A stretch of 19,759 nt of DNA from an uncultured Oscillibacter sp. (GCF_910584465.1 NZ_CAJUBK010000046.1:1-19759), one strand, 5' to 3'. Shown: positions 6,414 to 14,804, numbered from the stretch's first letter. Translations and numbers: made by a program. Notes: a model not told the origin generated them from the letters alone.

Positions 6414-7559
6414 TCACTCCCCCGCCGGGGTCATCCCGAAAAGGTCCATCAGCCAGTCCGCGGTATAGGAATTGCCCAGGGTCAGGTTGTCCGCGCAGAC
6501 GTGGCAGCAGGCTCCCTCCTCCTTGGTGAAGAGCTTGAAGCTGACGCTGCGGGCATTGACCATCTCCTTGCAGATGCGCTCCGCGCCCTCCAGCGTCTGC
6601 TGAGGATCGTCCTCGCCGAAGGTGATCAGCACGTCGCAGGTGACGTTCTGGAGGACGCCCTCCAAGGTGAACCTCCTGAACTTCTCCAAAGCCTCCTCCA
6701 TGCTGTCCACCCCGTTGATCCACTTGGCGTAGGGGGACAGGGCGTGCGTGCCCGCGGCGATCCTCTTTTCCCAGGTCCTGCCGTAATCGTACTCGGCGCC
6801 GTAGGTGATGCAGGCGGCGTAGCGGTGCTCGAAGGAGACGATGCGGGGCGCGTAGTAGCCCCCCAGGCTCCAGGCCACCACGGCCACCCGGCTCAGGTCC
6901 ACGTCGTCCCGGGTCTCCAGGTAGTCGAAGGCCGCCGTACCCGCGGTCTCATAATCGTGGCGGGAGCGGACGCCGTTCAGGCGGAGGGACGCGCCCTGTC
7001 CCGGGCCGTCCACGATCAAACAGTGGAAGCCGCGCCTGGAGTAGTCCATGCAGACGGCGAAGTACGCCTCCTCCGCCGTGGAGTCCAGCCCGCCGAACCA
7101 CACCATGGCCGGGGTCCTCCCGCTGGGGTCCGGGTCCTTCGCGGGCAGGAAATAGGCGTAGAGGAACGTGTCCTCATAGGGGATATGGACTTCTACGGGC
7201 CGGGAATCGTGGCGCTCCGTCCCCTTCAGGAAACACTCCCGGTACTTCCCGTAGATGCCAGATCTCCTGGGGTCGTCTCCGTCCAGGAAGAACTGGGCGT
7301 TGTGGTAATACTCCGTGGCCCGGCAGTACTCGCCGGAGGCGGTCACGAAGTGCCTCCCGGCCTCGGCGGCCTTGGCCATGCCGTACAGCCGGTCGCCCAT
7401 GGCCTCCCAGGCGTCGGTCCAGGAGTCCGGGTCGTCCGGGTCGATCCGCTCACAGGCCTGCTGGATCTCGCCGAACTCCGCCTGGCCCGTACAGATGCCC
7501 CCGATCGCCCGGAGGACCTTGAAGGACAGGGCATAGTGGTCTGGAAAATATCGGAACAT
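6414..7559 (-). CDS. Alpha/beta hydrolase (FrsA / dihydroxypseudooxynicotine hydrolase-like)
   Basis: This 381-residue protein has an N-terminal helical region (about 1-120) before an alpha/beta hydrolase core. The nucleophile elbow is AWSLGG with S231. The acid is probably D317 or D318 in FGEDDP, and the histidine is H353 in GACCHVCA. The DGPGQGAS segment (184-191) matches the turn conserved in this esterase group. The arrangement recalls 2,6-dihydroxypseudooxynicotine hydrolase and FrsA-like proteins, which cleave C-C or ester bonds. That is a fold-level resemblance and does not imply nicotine breakdown. AGGAGG lies just before the ATG. It is the fourth gene of the minus operon, 37 bases after the permease, and is expected to act on the compound imported by the TRAP system or a derivative of it. 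Confidence 0.85.
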   Translation of the reverse strand: MFRYFPDHYALSFKVLRAIGGICTGQAEFGEIQQACERIDPDDPDSWTDAWEAMGDRLYGMAKAAEAGRHFVTASGEYCRATEYYHNAQFFLDGDDPRRSGIYGKYRECFLKGTERHDSRPVEVHIPYEDTFLYAYFLPAKDPDPSGRTPAMVWFGGLDSTAEEAYFAVCMDYSRRGFHCLIVDGPGQGASLRLNGVRSRHDYETAGTAAFDYLETRDDVDLSRVAVVAWSLGGYYAPRIVSFEHRYAACITYGAEYDYGRTWEKRIAAGTHALSPYAKWINGVDSMEEALEKFRRFTLEGVLQNVTCDVLITFGEDDPQQTLEGAERICKEMVNARSVSFKLFTKEEGACCHVCADNLTLGNSYTADWLMDLFGMTPAGE

Positions 7560-7596
7560 GCTCGCTCCTCCTAAATCTCAAGGTATGGCCCGCCAT

Positions 7597-9489
7597 TCAG
7601 CCCAGGGCGGGAGGCGTCCGTCTCTCCCTGCGGACCTGGAAGACCTGCTGCGCCGCGATCGCGGCGATGATGGCCAGGGCGGCGGCGTCCGTCACATAGC
7701 TGGTGTTGACCAGCAGCAGCCCGGCCGCGCAGGCCAGCGCCCGGAAGACGATGCTGACGTCCGTCAGCATGTATCCGGAGAGGCCCACGTTCAAAATATA
7801 GATCCCGCAGAAGCAGGTCAGCACCGGGATGATGCAGCTGAGGAAGGGCGCGCCCAGGAACAGCACGCGGGTGTCGAACACGAACACCCAGGGGATGATG
7901 AACGCCGCGATGCACAGGCGGCAGCCCAGGGCGCAGGTCTTGCTGAAGCTGCACTTGGCGATGGACGCGGCCGTCAGCGCGCCCAGGGCCACCGGCGGGG
8001 TGACGGCCGCCAGCAGGCCGAAGTAGTAGATGAACAGGTGCCCCGCCAGCAAGTCGATCCCCAGAGAGCTGATCACAGGGCCCATGAGGGACGCCAGGAT
8101 GATATACGCGGCGGCGCTCAAAACGCCCATGCCCAGGATGATGGACGCCAGCGCGGTGATCGCCAGGGCGATCCAGGCCCTGCCCCCGGCGGTCTTGATG
8201 ACGAAGGTGGACATCTTGATGCCCAGGGAGCTCAGCCCCACGACGCCGACGATGACCCCGCTGATGGCGCAGGAGACCGACAGGGTGACCGAGCTCAGCA
8301 CGCCGTCCACCAGCGCCGCGCACATGCGCCTGGGGCTCACGCGGGTCTCCTTGCGGAAGAGGCTCCCCACGATGATGGATAAGATCGCCAGCATGCCGCA
8401 GCGCTGCGGCGTCCAGCCGTAGGCCATGGTGGCCACCAGCACGGCGATGGCGACGACGAAGTGGATGCCGCTCAGGAAGATCTTCCCCAGGCTGTCGGTG
8501 TCGTCCTCGTCGACGCCCGCCCCCGCCTCCAGATGGAGCTTCTTGGCCTTGAAGTGGACCGCGATGAAGATGCTCACGAAATAGAGGATGGCCGGGGCGA
8601 TGGCGTACAGGCAGATCTGGTTGTACGTCATGTTCACGAAGGTGGCCATCAAAAACACGGAGGATCCCATGACCGGAGGCAGGATCTGGCCGCCCATGGA
8701 CGCGGCGGTCTCCGTGGCGGCGGCGAACTCCGCAGGGTATCCGTTGCGCTTCATCAGCGGGATGGTCACGGCCCCGGTGGTCGCCACGTTCGCCACGGCG
8801 CTGCCGTTGATCAGGCCCAGGAGCGCGGAGGCGATCACCGCCGCCTTGGCGGGCCCGCCGCAGGAGTTCCGGGTCAGCGCGTTGGCCAGGCGGTTGAAAT
8901 AGTCGCCCGCGCCGAACTCGTTCAAGAACGCGCCGAAGATGATGAAGATGATGATATAGGTGGACGCGATGCCGACGCAGGAGCCCAGGATGCCCCCGGT
9001 GGAGTTGTAGAACTCGTTGTAGATCATCCGGGCCCCGATGGGCGCGTGGCGCAGGGAGCCGGTGAGCAGGTGCCCCCACAGCAGGTACGCCATGAACACG
9101 GCGGCGATCACCGTGATCGCCGGCCCGGCCCGCTTGTACGTGGCCAGGAACACCAGGAATATCAGCACGACGCAGAAGATCTTGTCCCAGGCCGCGGGCG
9201 TGCCGCCCCGCAGCTGGATATCGTGGTAGTTCGCCATCCCGTACAGCATGAACGCGGCGGAAGCGGCGGCACAGAGCGTATACAGGACCAGCTGGAAAAC
9301 AGCGAAGCCGCGGTGCTTTTCAGACGGCTTTATCAGCAGGAAGCACAAGACCAGCATGGCGCCCAGGTGGATCGTCCGGTGCAGGTATACCGTCGGGATG
9401 CCGAACACGGCGGTGTATATCTGATAGACGCCCAGGACGAAGGCGATCGCCACGGCGGCCTTCTTCCTGCAGCTTAGAACTCGTTCCAT
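7597..9489 (-). CDS. TRAP transporter, fused small and large permease (TAXI type)
   Basis: This 630-residue inner-membrane protein combines the four-helix small subunit (roughly residues 10-150) and the DctM-like large subunit, as in fused TRAP permeases that work with TAXI binding proteins. Many hydrophobic segments are visible. Characteristic large-subunit sequence is present at LINGSAVANVATTGAVTIP and ETAASMGGQILPPVMGSS, with a second repeat-related stretch at LLAAVTPPVALGA. The system imports small organic acids using a sodium gradient. AGAGAGGA precedes the ATG at 9489. The gene follows the TAXI gene in the operon, separated by about 210 bases that contain a strong hairpin. Confidence 0.93.
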   Translation of the reverse strand: MERVLSCRKKAAVAIAFVLGVYQIYTAVFGIPTVYLHRTIHLGAMLVLCFLLIKPSEKHRGFAVFQLVLYTLCAAASAAFMLYGMANYHDIQLRGGTPAAWDKIFCVVLIFLVFLATYKRAGPAITVIAAVFMAYLLWGHLLTGSLRHAPIGARMIYNEFYNSTGGILGSCVGIASTYIIIFIIFGAFLNEFGAGDYFNRLANALTRNSCGGPAKAAVIASALLGLINGSAVANVATTGAVTIPLMKRNGYPAEFAAATETAASMGGQILPPVMGSSVFLMATFVNMTYNQICLYAIAPAILYFVSIFIAVHFKAKKLHLEAGAGVDEDDTDSLGKIFLSGIHFVVAIAVLVATMAYGWTPQRCGMLAILSIIVGSLFRKETRVSPRRMCAALVDGVLSSVTLSVSCAISGVIVGVVGLSSLGIKMSTFVIKTAGGRAWIALAITALASIILGMGVLSAAAYIILASLMGPVISSLGIDLLAGHLFIYYFGLLAAVTPPVALGALTAASIAKCSFSKTCALGCRLCIAAFIIPWVFVFDTRVLFLGAPFLSCIIPVLTCFCGIYILNVGLSGYMLTDVSIVFRALACAAGLLLVNTSYVTDAAALAIIAAIAAQQVFQVRRERRTPPALG

Positions 9490-9623
9490 AAATCGTCCTC
9501 TCTCAGCGTGTCGCCGCCCGCCCTCTCCGGGCAGAGGCGATCCAAGATAGCGTCAGAGCCCGTCTTGGGGACCGGGGCCGGCCCTTCCGGCGCGTCCCGC
9601 CCCGCGCGGGACAGGGGAGGAAA

Positions 9624-9660
9624 GGGGGGGCCGTCAGGACCAGCCGGCCTGACGGCCCCC
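9624..9660 (-). terminator. Hairpin between TAXI and permease genes (likely attenuator)
   Basis: GGGGGCCGTCAGG (9626-9638) pairs perfectly with CCTGACGGCCCCC (9648-9660). In the minus-strand transcript this 13-bp stem follows the TAXI stop codon by about 40 bases and precedes only a weak pyrimidine tract. It is more likely a partial terminator or RNA-stabilising structure than a full stop. Confidence 0.55.
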
Positions 9661-9700
9661 GGGGCATGAAGCGTTTTTGCGGCCCGCTGCCGCGCCCGCC

Positions 9701-10765
9701 TTACAGCAGGCCGATCTCCTGATAGTAGCGCAGGGCGCCGGGATGCAGGTTGGAGTGCTCGAAGCCGGTGAGGCAGTCCGGAGTGCCGATCCAGGCGTTC
9801 TCGGGAACGACGGCGGCGAAATCGTCGGCGTTCTCGTGCAGGGCCTTGGTGATGGCGTAGACCACGTCGTCGGAAAGGTCCCTGCGGCAGCACATCAGCC
9901 CGGTCCAGGCCATGACGGCCTTCTCCTCGTCCTGCCCCTTGTAGATGCCCGCAGGCATGGTGGCCAGGGAAAAGGAGGGGTAGTCCTTGACGAACTTCTG
10001 AGCCGCCTCCCCCTCGAAGGACAAAACGTCGATATCGAAGGAGCTCTCCATCTGATGGGTGGTGGGGTTGTCCAGCATGCCGGAGACCACGGAGACGTCC
10101 ACGTGGCCGTCCTGCATCAGCTCGATGACGTCGCTGAGGCCCTGGTAGTTCAGCGTGTGGCCGTTGGCCTGGATATCGTCGTAGGTGATGCCGTAGGATT
10201 CCAGGACGCGGCGGGTGAAGATCTCCACGCCGCCCCCGGCGGTGTTGCAGTTCAGATTGCTGTTGGCGATGTCCTCGATGCTCTTGATCCCGGCCCGGGC
10301 GGCGGCCACGAAGTACATATAGGAAACGTTGGTGGAGCAGATGACCGCCACGTTGTCCATGGCGCCGTCGGCCTCGAAATCGTTCACGCCGTGCAGCGCG
10401 TCCTCATAGGCATGGCCCTGGGTGAAGGCCATGTCGCACTCCCCGGCCTGGATGGCGCGCAGGTTGGCCGCGCCGGAGCCCGTGATCCCGGTGACGGTGA
10501 CGCCGGGCAGGGCGTTCTCGATCGCGGTGACCATGGCGGGCTGGACGATGGCCCAGTTGCCTCCGGTGGAGCCGGACTGGAAGATGATGTCCTTGACGTC
10601 GATGTTCAGCTCGCCGCCCTTATCGGCGGATCCGCCGCCGGAGGGCTCCGCGGGTCCCGCAGGGGCCGCGGGGGGATCCTCCTGAGTCTTGCCGCCGTTC
10701 CCGCCGCAGGCGGCGAGAGAGGCGGTCAGCAGCAGCGCCAGCAGCAATGCAAGAAGCTTTTTCAT
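9701..10765 (-). CDS. TAXI-family TRAP solute-binding lipoprotein
   Basis: This 354-residue exported binding protein presents substrate to the TRAP permease encoded next in the operon. It begins with a lipoprotein signal peptide whose lipobox is LAAC (17-20), so C20 is the lipidated residue. A glycine/proline linker runs to about residue 50. The TAXI core follows, with GSTGGNW near the start and ANLRAIQAGECDMAFTQG and NTAGGGVEIF in the middle, all typical of the family. The start ATG at 10765 is preceded by AAGGAGAAGG. Binding proteins of this family are known for glutamate and other small carboxylates, but the ligand here cannot be told from sequence. The protein would sit on the outer face of the cytoplasmic membrane. 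Confidence 0.93.
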   Translation of the reverse strand: MKKLLALLLALLLTASLAACGGNGGKTQEDPPAAPAGPAEPSGGGSADKGGELNIDVKDIIFQSGSTGGNWAIVQPAMVTAIENALPGVTVTGITGSGAANLRAIQAGECDMAFTQGHAYEDALHGVNDFEADGAMDNVAVICSTNVSYMYFVAAARAGIKSIEDIANSNLNCNTAGGGVEIFTRRVLESYGITYDDIQANGHTLNYQGLSDVIELMQDGHVDVSVVSGMLDNPTTHQMESSFDIDVLSFEGEAAQKFVKDYPSFSLATMPAGIYKGQDEEKAVMAWTGLMCCRRDLSDDVVYAITKALHENADDFAAVVPENAWIGTPDCLTGFEHSNLHPGALRYYQEIGLL

Positions 10766-10901
10766 AGGTCCTTCTCCTTTTCTTGTTTTGTTTTTCCCGT
10801 TTGAGCCTTCTCTATCCGTCTGCGAGCGGGCCCGCCGCGTCCCGGATCCGTCTCCTCCGGGGTCCATACAAGCAGGACGGGGCGTCCTGTGTACTGCGTG
10901 T

Positions 10902-11738
10902 TCAGCTGCGGGGGAACAGCGCCGGGTCGTGGCCGCAGACCACATAGGCGGGATCCATGGCGGGCAGCAGGGCCTTGATCTTGTCCACGCTCTCATAGTA
11001 GCTGTAGCAGTCGTAGACCAGGCTGGAGCGCAGGGACGGGGCATTGTCCGCGGCGGGGGTGATCTTGTGCATCACGCCGTCGCAGTCCGGCATCTCCGTC
11101 ATCCACGGGAAGCAGCAGCAGGGCATGTGGAAGAGGTCCCCGACGAAGATGCGAAGGCCCTGGGTGGTGTTCACCACGATGGACTGGCTGCCCCGGGTGT
11201 GGCCCGGCGTCTTGACCAGACGGATGCCCTCCATGATCTCCAGGTCGCCGTCGATCTTGATGAAGTTGGGGTTGTCCTTGAGGTAGGGGACCACGTCCAG
11301 GTCGAAGTCCCTGCGCTGCAGCTCCGCGTAGGTGGGGGCCAGCAGGTTCTCCCACTCGTCCTTCTGCGCGATGGACCTGGTGGTGGGGAACAGGTTCGCG
11401 TTGCCCGCGTGGTCGTTGTGCAGGTGGGTGTAGAGGACCAGGTCGATGTCGCCGGGGCCCAGGCCGTGCTTCGCCAGGGAGTCCAGCAGGTCCTTGCTGC
11501 TGGCCCAGGCGGGGATGCCGCCCCACGCCTTGCCGTCCACGACGTAGCGCTCGTTGATCCCGTTGTCGATCAGGATGTTCATCTCCCCGTCCTGCAGCAG
11601 GTAGGCCAGGTACGGCAGCTTGATGAACAGCTCCTGGTCGTAGCCGGAGGACAGGGCCCCCTTGTAGTTCATATGGGTCCCGCAGGAAAGCACCGTCGCC
11701 TTCCACTTGCCCGCGCCATAATTGGCATTCTTATTCAT
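10902..11738 (-). CDS. Metallo-beta-lactamase-fold hydrolase, lactonase-like
   Basis: This 278-residue cytosolic protein has the full zinc motif set: H105-x-H107-x-D109-H110 in THLHNDHAG, H180 in TPGHTRGS, D201 in VGD and H270 in CGHDP. The layout (insert after a conserved N-terminal strand, HTRGSQS motif) is closest to the N-acyl-homoserine-lactonase-like group, which opens lactone rings. In a catabolic operon with two dehydrogenases the likely job is hydrolysis of a lactone formed by oxidation, not quorum quenching. It is the first gene of the minus operon. AAGGAAGG precedes the ATG, and a 5' leader of about 125 bases contains an operator and a 7-bp hairpin (11765-11771 with 11776-11782). 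The exact substrate is unknown. Confidence 0.88.
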   Translation of the reverse strand: MNKNANYGAGKWKATVLSCGTHMNYKGALSSGYDQELFIKLPYLAYLLQDGEMNILIDNGINERYVVDGKAWGGIPAWASSKDLLDSLAKHGLGPGDIDLVLYTHLHNDHAGNANLFPTTRSIAQKDEWENLLAPTYAELQRRDFDLDVVPYLKDNPNFIKIDGDLEIMEGIRLVKTPGHTRGSQSIVVNTTQGLRIFVGDLFHMPCCCFPWMTEMPDCDGVMHKITPAADNAPSLRSSLVYDCYSYYESVDKIKALLPAMDPAYVVCGHDPALFPRS

Positions 11739-11845
11739 GGCAGACCTTCCTTACGTTGTAGATTTAGGGGAAACCTCCCCTATATATTCACTATGTCCCC
11801 GTTCTTTCCCGGCGATCCCTCCTACTCTGTTGCCTCTTGATTATT

Positions 11846-11857
11846 GAATACGTATTC
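11846..11857. promoter_or_regulatory. LacI-type operator O1 (minus operon)
   Basis: The perfect palindrome GAATACGTATTC has a central CG as in many LacI-family operators. It lies about 9-20 bases downstream of the predicted start of the minus operon, so a bound repressor would block transcription. The same word recurs at 13172-13183, and with one mismatch at 12048-12059. Confidence 0.8.
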
Positions 11858-11872
11858 CCTTCCCGTATCTAT

Positions 11873-11902
11873 ACCATACTCCATTTACAGCGTTTTTGTC
11901 AA
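11873..11902 (-). promoter_or_regulatory. Promoter of the catabolic minus operon
   Basis: On the minus strand, TTGACA (11902-11897) and TATGGT (11878-11873) are separated by 18 bases. Transcription would begin near 11866 and run through operator O1. Confidence 0.7.
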
Positions 11903-11999
11903 TCAGTTTTTGTTCCCTCTTCATAAAATCAGCAATATTGCACCGCGCTCATATCGGAAACTTAGTAAAATTCGATAAGGTCTCTGCATATTATGCGTA

Positions 12000-12028
12000 T
12001 TGACATCGAAGGTCTCCTGTGATATAGT
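12000..12028 (+). promoter_or_regulatory. Promoter of the LacI-family regulator gene
   Basis: TTGACA (12000-12005) and TATAGT (12023-12028) are separated by exactly 17 bases. The predicted start near 12035 is upstream of operator O2, giving autorepression. Confidence 0.8.
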
Positions 12029-12047
12029 AGTCGCAGGAACTAATTTT

Positions 12048-12073
12048 GAATACGTATTTATATTCGCGTATTC
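12048..12073. promoter_or_regulatory. LacI-type operator O2 with an adjacent half site
   Basis: GAATACGTATTT (12048-12059) differs from the O1/O3 palindrome by one base. A second CGTATTC half site follows at 12067-12073, one and a half helical turns away centre to centre. Both lie between the regulator's predicted transcription start and its ribosome binding site. Confidence 0.72.
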
Positions 12074-12090
12074 GGATATGAGGTGGACGA

Positions 12091-13116
12091 ATGTCAAACA
12101 ACGCCCATAAGACGGTCACATCCATAGATGTCGCCAAGCGCGCCGGCGTCTCCCAGTCCACGGTCTCCCGCGCCTTCTCCTGCAGCGGCAAGCTGTCCCC
12201 CAAGACCCGCGAGGCTGTGATCCGGGCGGCCGACGAATTGGGGTACCGTCCAAACGCCATCGCCAGGAGCCTGGTCTCCAATCAGACCAAGTTCATCGGC
12301 ATCGTGAAGAGCGCCACCGACAACTCCATGTTCTCGGAGCTGCTCACCTTCATGGTGGAGCGCCTCCAGAAGACCGAGTACCAGGTCATCTATTACGAGG
12401 TCGGCCACGGTCAGTCCATCGACGACATCCTCTCCAGGGTCCTGCAGTACCGGGTGGAGGGGATCATCCTGCTCTACGCCAACCTCTCCTCCGAGATCAC
12501 CAGGGTCTGCCGCAGCATGGGGATACCCGTATTGCAGATGCTGCGCTACTCCACCAACGCCCAGGCCAACGTGGTCTCCCCCGCCAACCACGCCGGGGCC
12601 GCCCTGGCGGTGGAGCACCTGATGGAAAAGGGCTATCGCTCCTTCGCCTATATCACCGGAGAGCTGAACGCCTCCTCCAATATGGAGCGGCAGCTGGGCT
12701 TTTTGAGCAGGCTGGCGGAGCTGGGCTACAACGACCCCGTGGTCCTCCAGGGCGATTATACCTACGAGTCCGGCTGCCGGGCCCTCCCGCTCCTGCTGGA
12801 GCGGGACGTGAAGCTCCCCTGCGGCGTCCTGTGCGCCAACGACCTGATCGCCATGGGGGTCATCGACACCGCGCGGTCCATGGGCATCCGGATCCCCGAG
12901 GATATCGGCGTCATGGGCTTCGACAACATCTTCATGAGCAACTGGCCCGCCTACCAATTGACCTCCCTCCAAAACCCCACGGAGGAGCTGGCCGAGCGGG
13001 GCGTGCGCCTGCTGATCGACAAGATCCAGAACAACGACTTCACCCCCGATATCTTGCAGCTCAATTTCAAGCTGGTGGAGCGCAGGTCCACCCAGCTCAC
13101 CGGGGCCCCCAAGTGA
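12091..13116 (+). CDS. LacI-family transcriptional repressor
   Basis: This 341-residue DNA-binding protein has the N-terminal LacI helix-turn-helix at residues 6-55 (IDVAKRAGVSQSTVSRAF, then ELGYRPNAIARSL in the hinge helix). A periplasmic-binding-protein-like effector domain follows from about residue 63 (IGIV) to the end. Such repressors usually bind an intermediate or substrate of the pathway they control and release DNA. The GAATACGTATTC palindromes in front of the minus operon, this gene and the downstream dehydrogenase are its obvious candidate targets. AGGTGG before the ATG and the start of the conserved domain support the start. The gene sits between the two arms of the locus, as specific regulators typically do. 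The effector is unknown. Confidence 0.93.
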   Translation: MSNNAHKTVTSIDVAKRAGVSQSTVSRAFSCSGKLSPKTREAVIRAADELGYRPNAIARSLVSNQTKFIGIVKSATDNSMFSELLTFMVERLQKTEYQVIYYEVGHGQSIDDILSRVLQYRVEGIILLYANLSSEITRVCRSMGIPVLQMLRYSTNAQANVVSPANHAGAALAVEHLMEKGYRSFAYITGELNASSNMERQLGFLSRLAELGYNDPVVLQGDYTYESGCRALPLLLERDVKLPCGVLCANDLIAMGVIDTARSMGIRIPEDIGVMGFDNIFMSNWPAYQLTSLQNPTEELAERGVRLLIDKIQNNDFTPDILQLNFKLVERRSTQLTGAPK

Positions 13117-13127
13117 CCCGGAGCCGC

Positions 13128-13153
13128 CTCTCCTTTCCCCACGGAAGGGAGAG
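13128..13153 (+). terminator. Weak hairpin after the regulator gene
   Basis: CTCTCCTTTCC (13128-13138) pairs with GGAAGGGAGAG (13143-13153) with one G-U pair and a four-base loop. The T-run comes only after a further dozen bases, so termination is doubtful. It may partly separate the regulator from the dehydrogenase gene. Confidence 0.35.
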
Positions 13154-13171
13154 ATGTTCCTGGTGGTTTTT

Positions 13172-13183
13172 GAATACGTATTC
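13172..13183. promoter_or_regulatory. LacI-type operator O3 (dehydrogenase / DUF1275 genes)
   Basis: A second perfect GAATACGTATTC, preceded by TTTTT, lies 48 bases before the dehydrogenase start. I see no consensus promoter next to it. It may overlap an atypical promoter or act on read-through transcripts from the regulator gene. Confidence 0.78.
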
Positions 13184-13230
13184 CCTCCCCGCACAGGCTC
13201 ATCAAGCTTACAGGAAAGGACGGCACGACC

Positions 13231-14016
13231 ATGGAAAACTATCAAGCCACGCATGTATTCGACGTCAGAGGCAGGACGGCGCTCATCACCGGCGGCACGA
13301 AGGGGCTGGGCCGGGCGATGGCCGAGGGCCTGATCCAGAACGGCTGCCACGTGACGCTGGCCAGCCGGAACACCGGCGGGACCGAGGACCTGGAGGAGCT
13401 GGCGGCGCGGCACGGCTGCCGCTGCCACCTCCACGCCTGCGACGTGACGGACACGGCCCGCGTCGTGGACATGGTCCGCGCGGCGGAGGAGGCCATGGGC
13501 CGCATCGACATCCTCATCAACGCCGCGGGGATGAACCGCCCCAAGCTGCTGGAGGATATGGACGACGCCACCTGGGACGAGATCCTGGACCTGGATCTCC
13601 GGGCCTGCTTCATCGTCACCCGCGAGACCGCCCGGGTCATGCGCAGGCAAAAATACGGGAAGATCATCAACATCTCCTCCATGAAAAGCGTGCTCGGCGT
13701 GTCCGACGCGGGCTACACGGCCTACTGCGCGGCAAAGGGCGCGGTCAACGCCCTCACCCGTCAGCTCGCCTGCGAGCTGGCGGCGGACGGGATCACGGCC
13801 AACGCTATCGCCCCCACGTTCATCAAGACCGCCATCAACGCTCGCCAGCTGGAGGATCCCACTTTCTACAGATCCCTGACCAGCCGCATCCCCGTGGGGC
13901 GGATCGGGGAGTTCCGGGACCTCATGGGCCTTTTGCTGCTGCTGGCCTCCGACGCCTCCCAGTTCATCACGGGGCAGGTGTTCCTCCTGGACGGCGGCAT
14001 CGCGGCGCGGCAGTAG
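13231..14016 (+). CDS. Short-chain dehydrogenase/reductase (gluconate 5-dehydrogenase-like)
   Basis: This 261-residue cytosolic NAD(P)-dependent oxidoreductase has the classical SDR motifs: TGGTKGLG cofactor loop at 20-27, NAAG at 97-100, catalytic serine in the ISSMKS stretch (149-153), and Y165-x3-K169. The sequence GYTAYCAAKGAVNALTRQLA and NAIAPTFIKT resemble the gluconate 5-dehydrogenase / 2-deoxy-D-gluconate dehydrogenase group, which oxidises hydroxyls on sugar acids. AGGAAAGGA lies 10 bases before the ATG. Operator O3 in its leader links it to the regulator and, through shared operators, to the minus operon. It is likely to oxidise or reduce the imported compound. Its exact substrate is not determined. 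Confidence 0.92.
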   Translation: MENYQATHVFDVRGRTALITGGTKGLGRAMAEGLIQNGCHVTLASRNTGGTEDLEELAARHGCRCHLHACDVTDTARVVDMVRAAEEAMGRIDILINAAGMNRPKLLEDMDDATWDEILDLDLRACFIVTRETARVMRRQKYGKIINISSMKSVLGVSDAGYTAYCAAKGAVNALTRQLACELAADGITANAIAPTFIKTAINARQLEDPTFYRSLTSRIPVGRIGEFRDLMGLLLLLASDASQFITGQVFLLDGGIAARQ

Positions 14017-14052
14017 GCGCAAAACGTTTCCCGACGGATAAGGGGGAGCAGC

Positions 14053-14748
14053 TTGGATATCCAGATGTCAGAAAAATACCGCCTCACCGCTCTTTTGACG
14101 GTCGTCGGCGGCTTCCTTGAGGCGTATACTTTTTTGACCAGGGGAGGCGTGTTCGCCAACGCGCAGACGGGAAACATCGCCCGCCTGGGTCTCGCCGCCG
14201 CAGGCGGAGACCTGCACGCGGTCCTGCGCTATCTGTTGCCGATCGTCTCCTTCATCGCCGGTGTATCCCTTTCCATGCAGATCCGGGCCTGCTGCCGGCG
14301 GTATCCCTCCAGGTCTTTCCACTGGCGGCAGATCGTCGTCCTGGCGGAGACCGCGCTGCTGGCCATAGTCGGCCTCATCCCCGCCGAAGCGCCGGATCTA
14401 TCCGTCACAGGGACGGTCTCCTTCGTATGTGCTCTCCAGGTCGAGAGCTTTCGGAAATTCCATGGGAACGTTTTTGCATCCACCATGTGTACGGGGAATC
14501 TGCGGAGCGCGACGGAGGATCTGAACCACTACTTCGAGACCCGCGACAGGGGATGGCTGATGAAGAGCCTGATGTACTTTGCGATCGATCTGTTTTTCAT
14601 CTGCGGGGTCACCGTCGGGTATTTCGCTGTGCTGTACCTCGGCCGCCGGGCCGTTTGGGTCTGTTCCGCTTTTCTTGCGGCGGCGTTCTGCATGATGTCC
14701 TGCCCAAAAAGCGCACTGGGGGAGGACGGAGAAGCCCGCAAACTATAG
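14053..14748 (+). CDS. DUF1275 (YoaK-like) membrane protein
   Basis: This protein of about 231 residues has several predicted transmembrane segments. It shows the DUF1275 pattern GGFLEAYTFLTRGGVFANAQTGN near the start and CALQVESFRKFHG then STMCTGNLRSA in the middle. The family is a widespread inner-membrane group of unknown function. I favour the TTG start at 14053 because GGGGGAG sits 5 bases before it; an in-frame ATG at 14065 is too far from that site. It begins 36 bases after the dehydrogenase stop, so the two are probably co-transcribed under operator O3. Whether it exports, imports or senses a pathway compound is not known. Confidence 0.85.
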   Translation: MDIQMSEKYRLTALLTVVGGFLEAYTFLTRGGVFANAQTGNIARLGLAAAGGDLHAVLRYLLPIVSFIAGVSLSMQIRACCRRYPSRSFHWRQIVVLAETALLAIVGLIPAEAPDLSVTGTVSFVCALQVESFRKFHGNVFASTMCTGNLRSATEDLNHYFETRDRGWLMKSLMYFAIDLFFICGVTVGYFAVLYLGRRAVWVCSAFLAAAFCMMSCPKSALGEDGEARKL

Positions 14749-14775
14749 ACTGTGCGCGGATCCAGACCGATGGTT

Positions 14776-14804
14776 TTCATAGCCGGCCAAAGGGCGGCTA
14801 TGAA
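14776..14804. repeat. Inverted repeat after the DUF1275 gene
   Basis: TTCATAGCCG (14776-14785) pairs perfectly with CGGCTATGAA (14795-14804). No T-tract follows on the plus strand, so it is a poor terminator there, but it lies 27 bases after the stop codon and may stabilise the transcript's 3' end. Confidence 0.5.
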
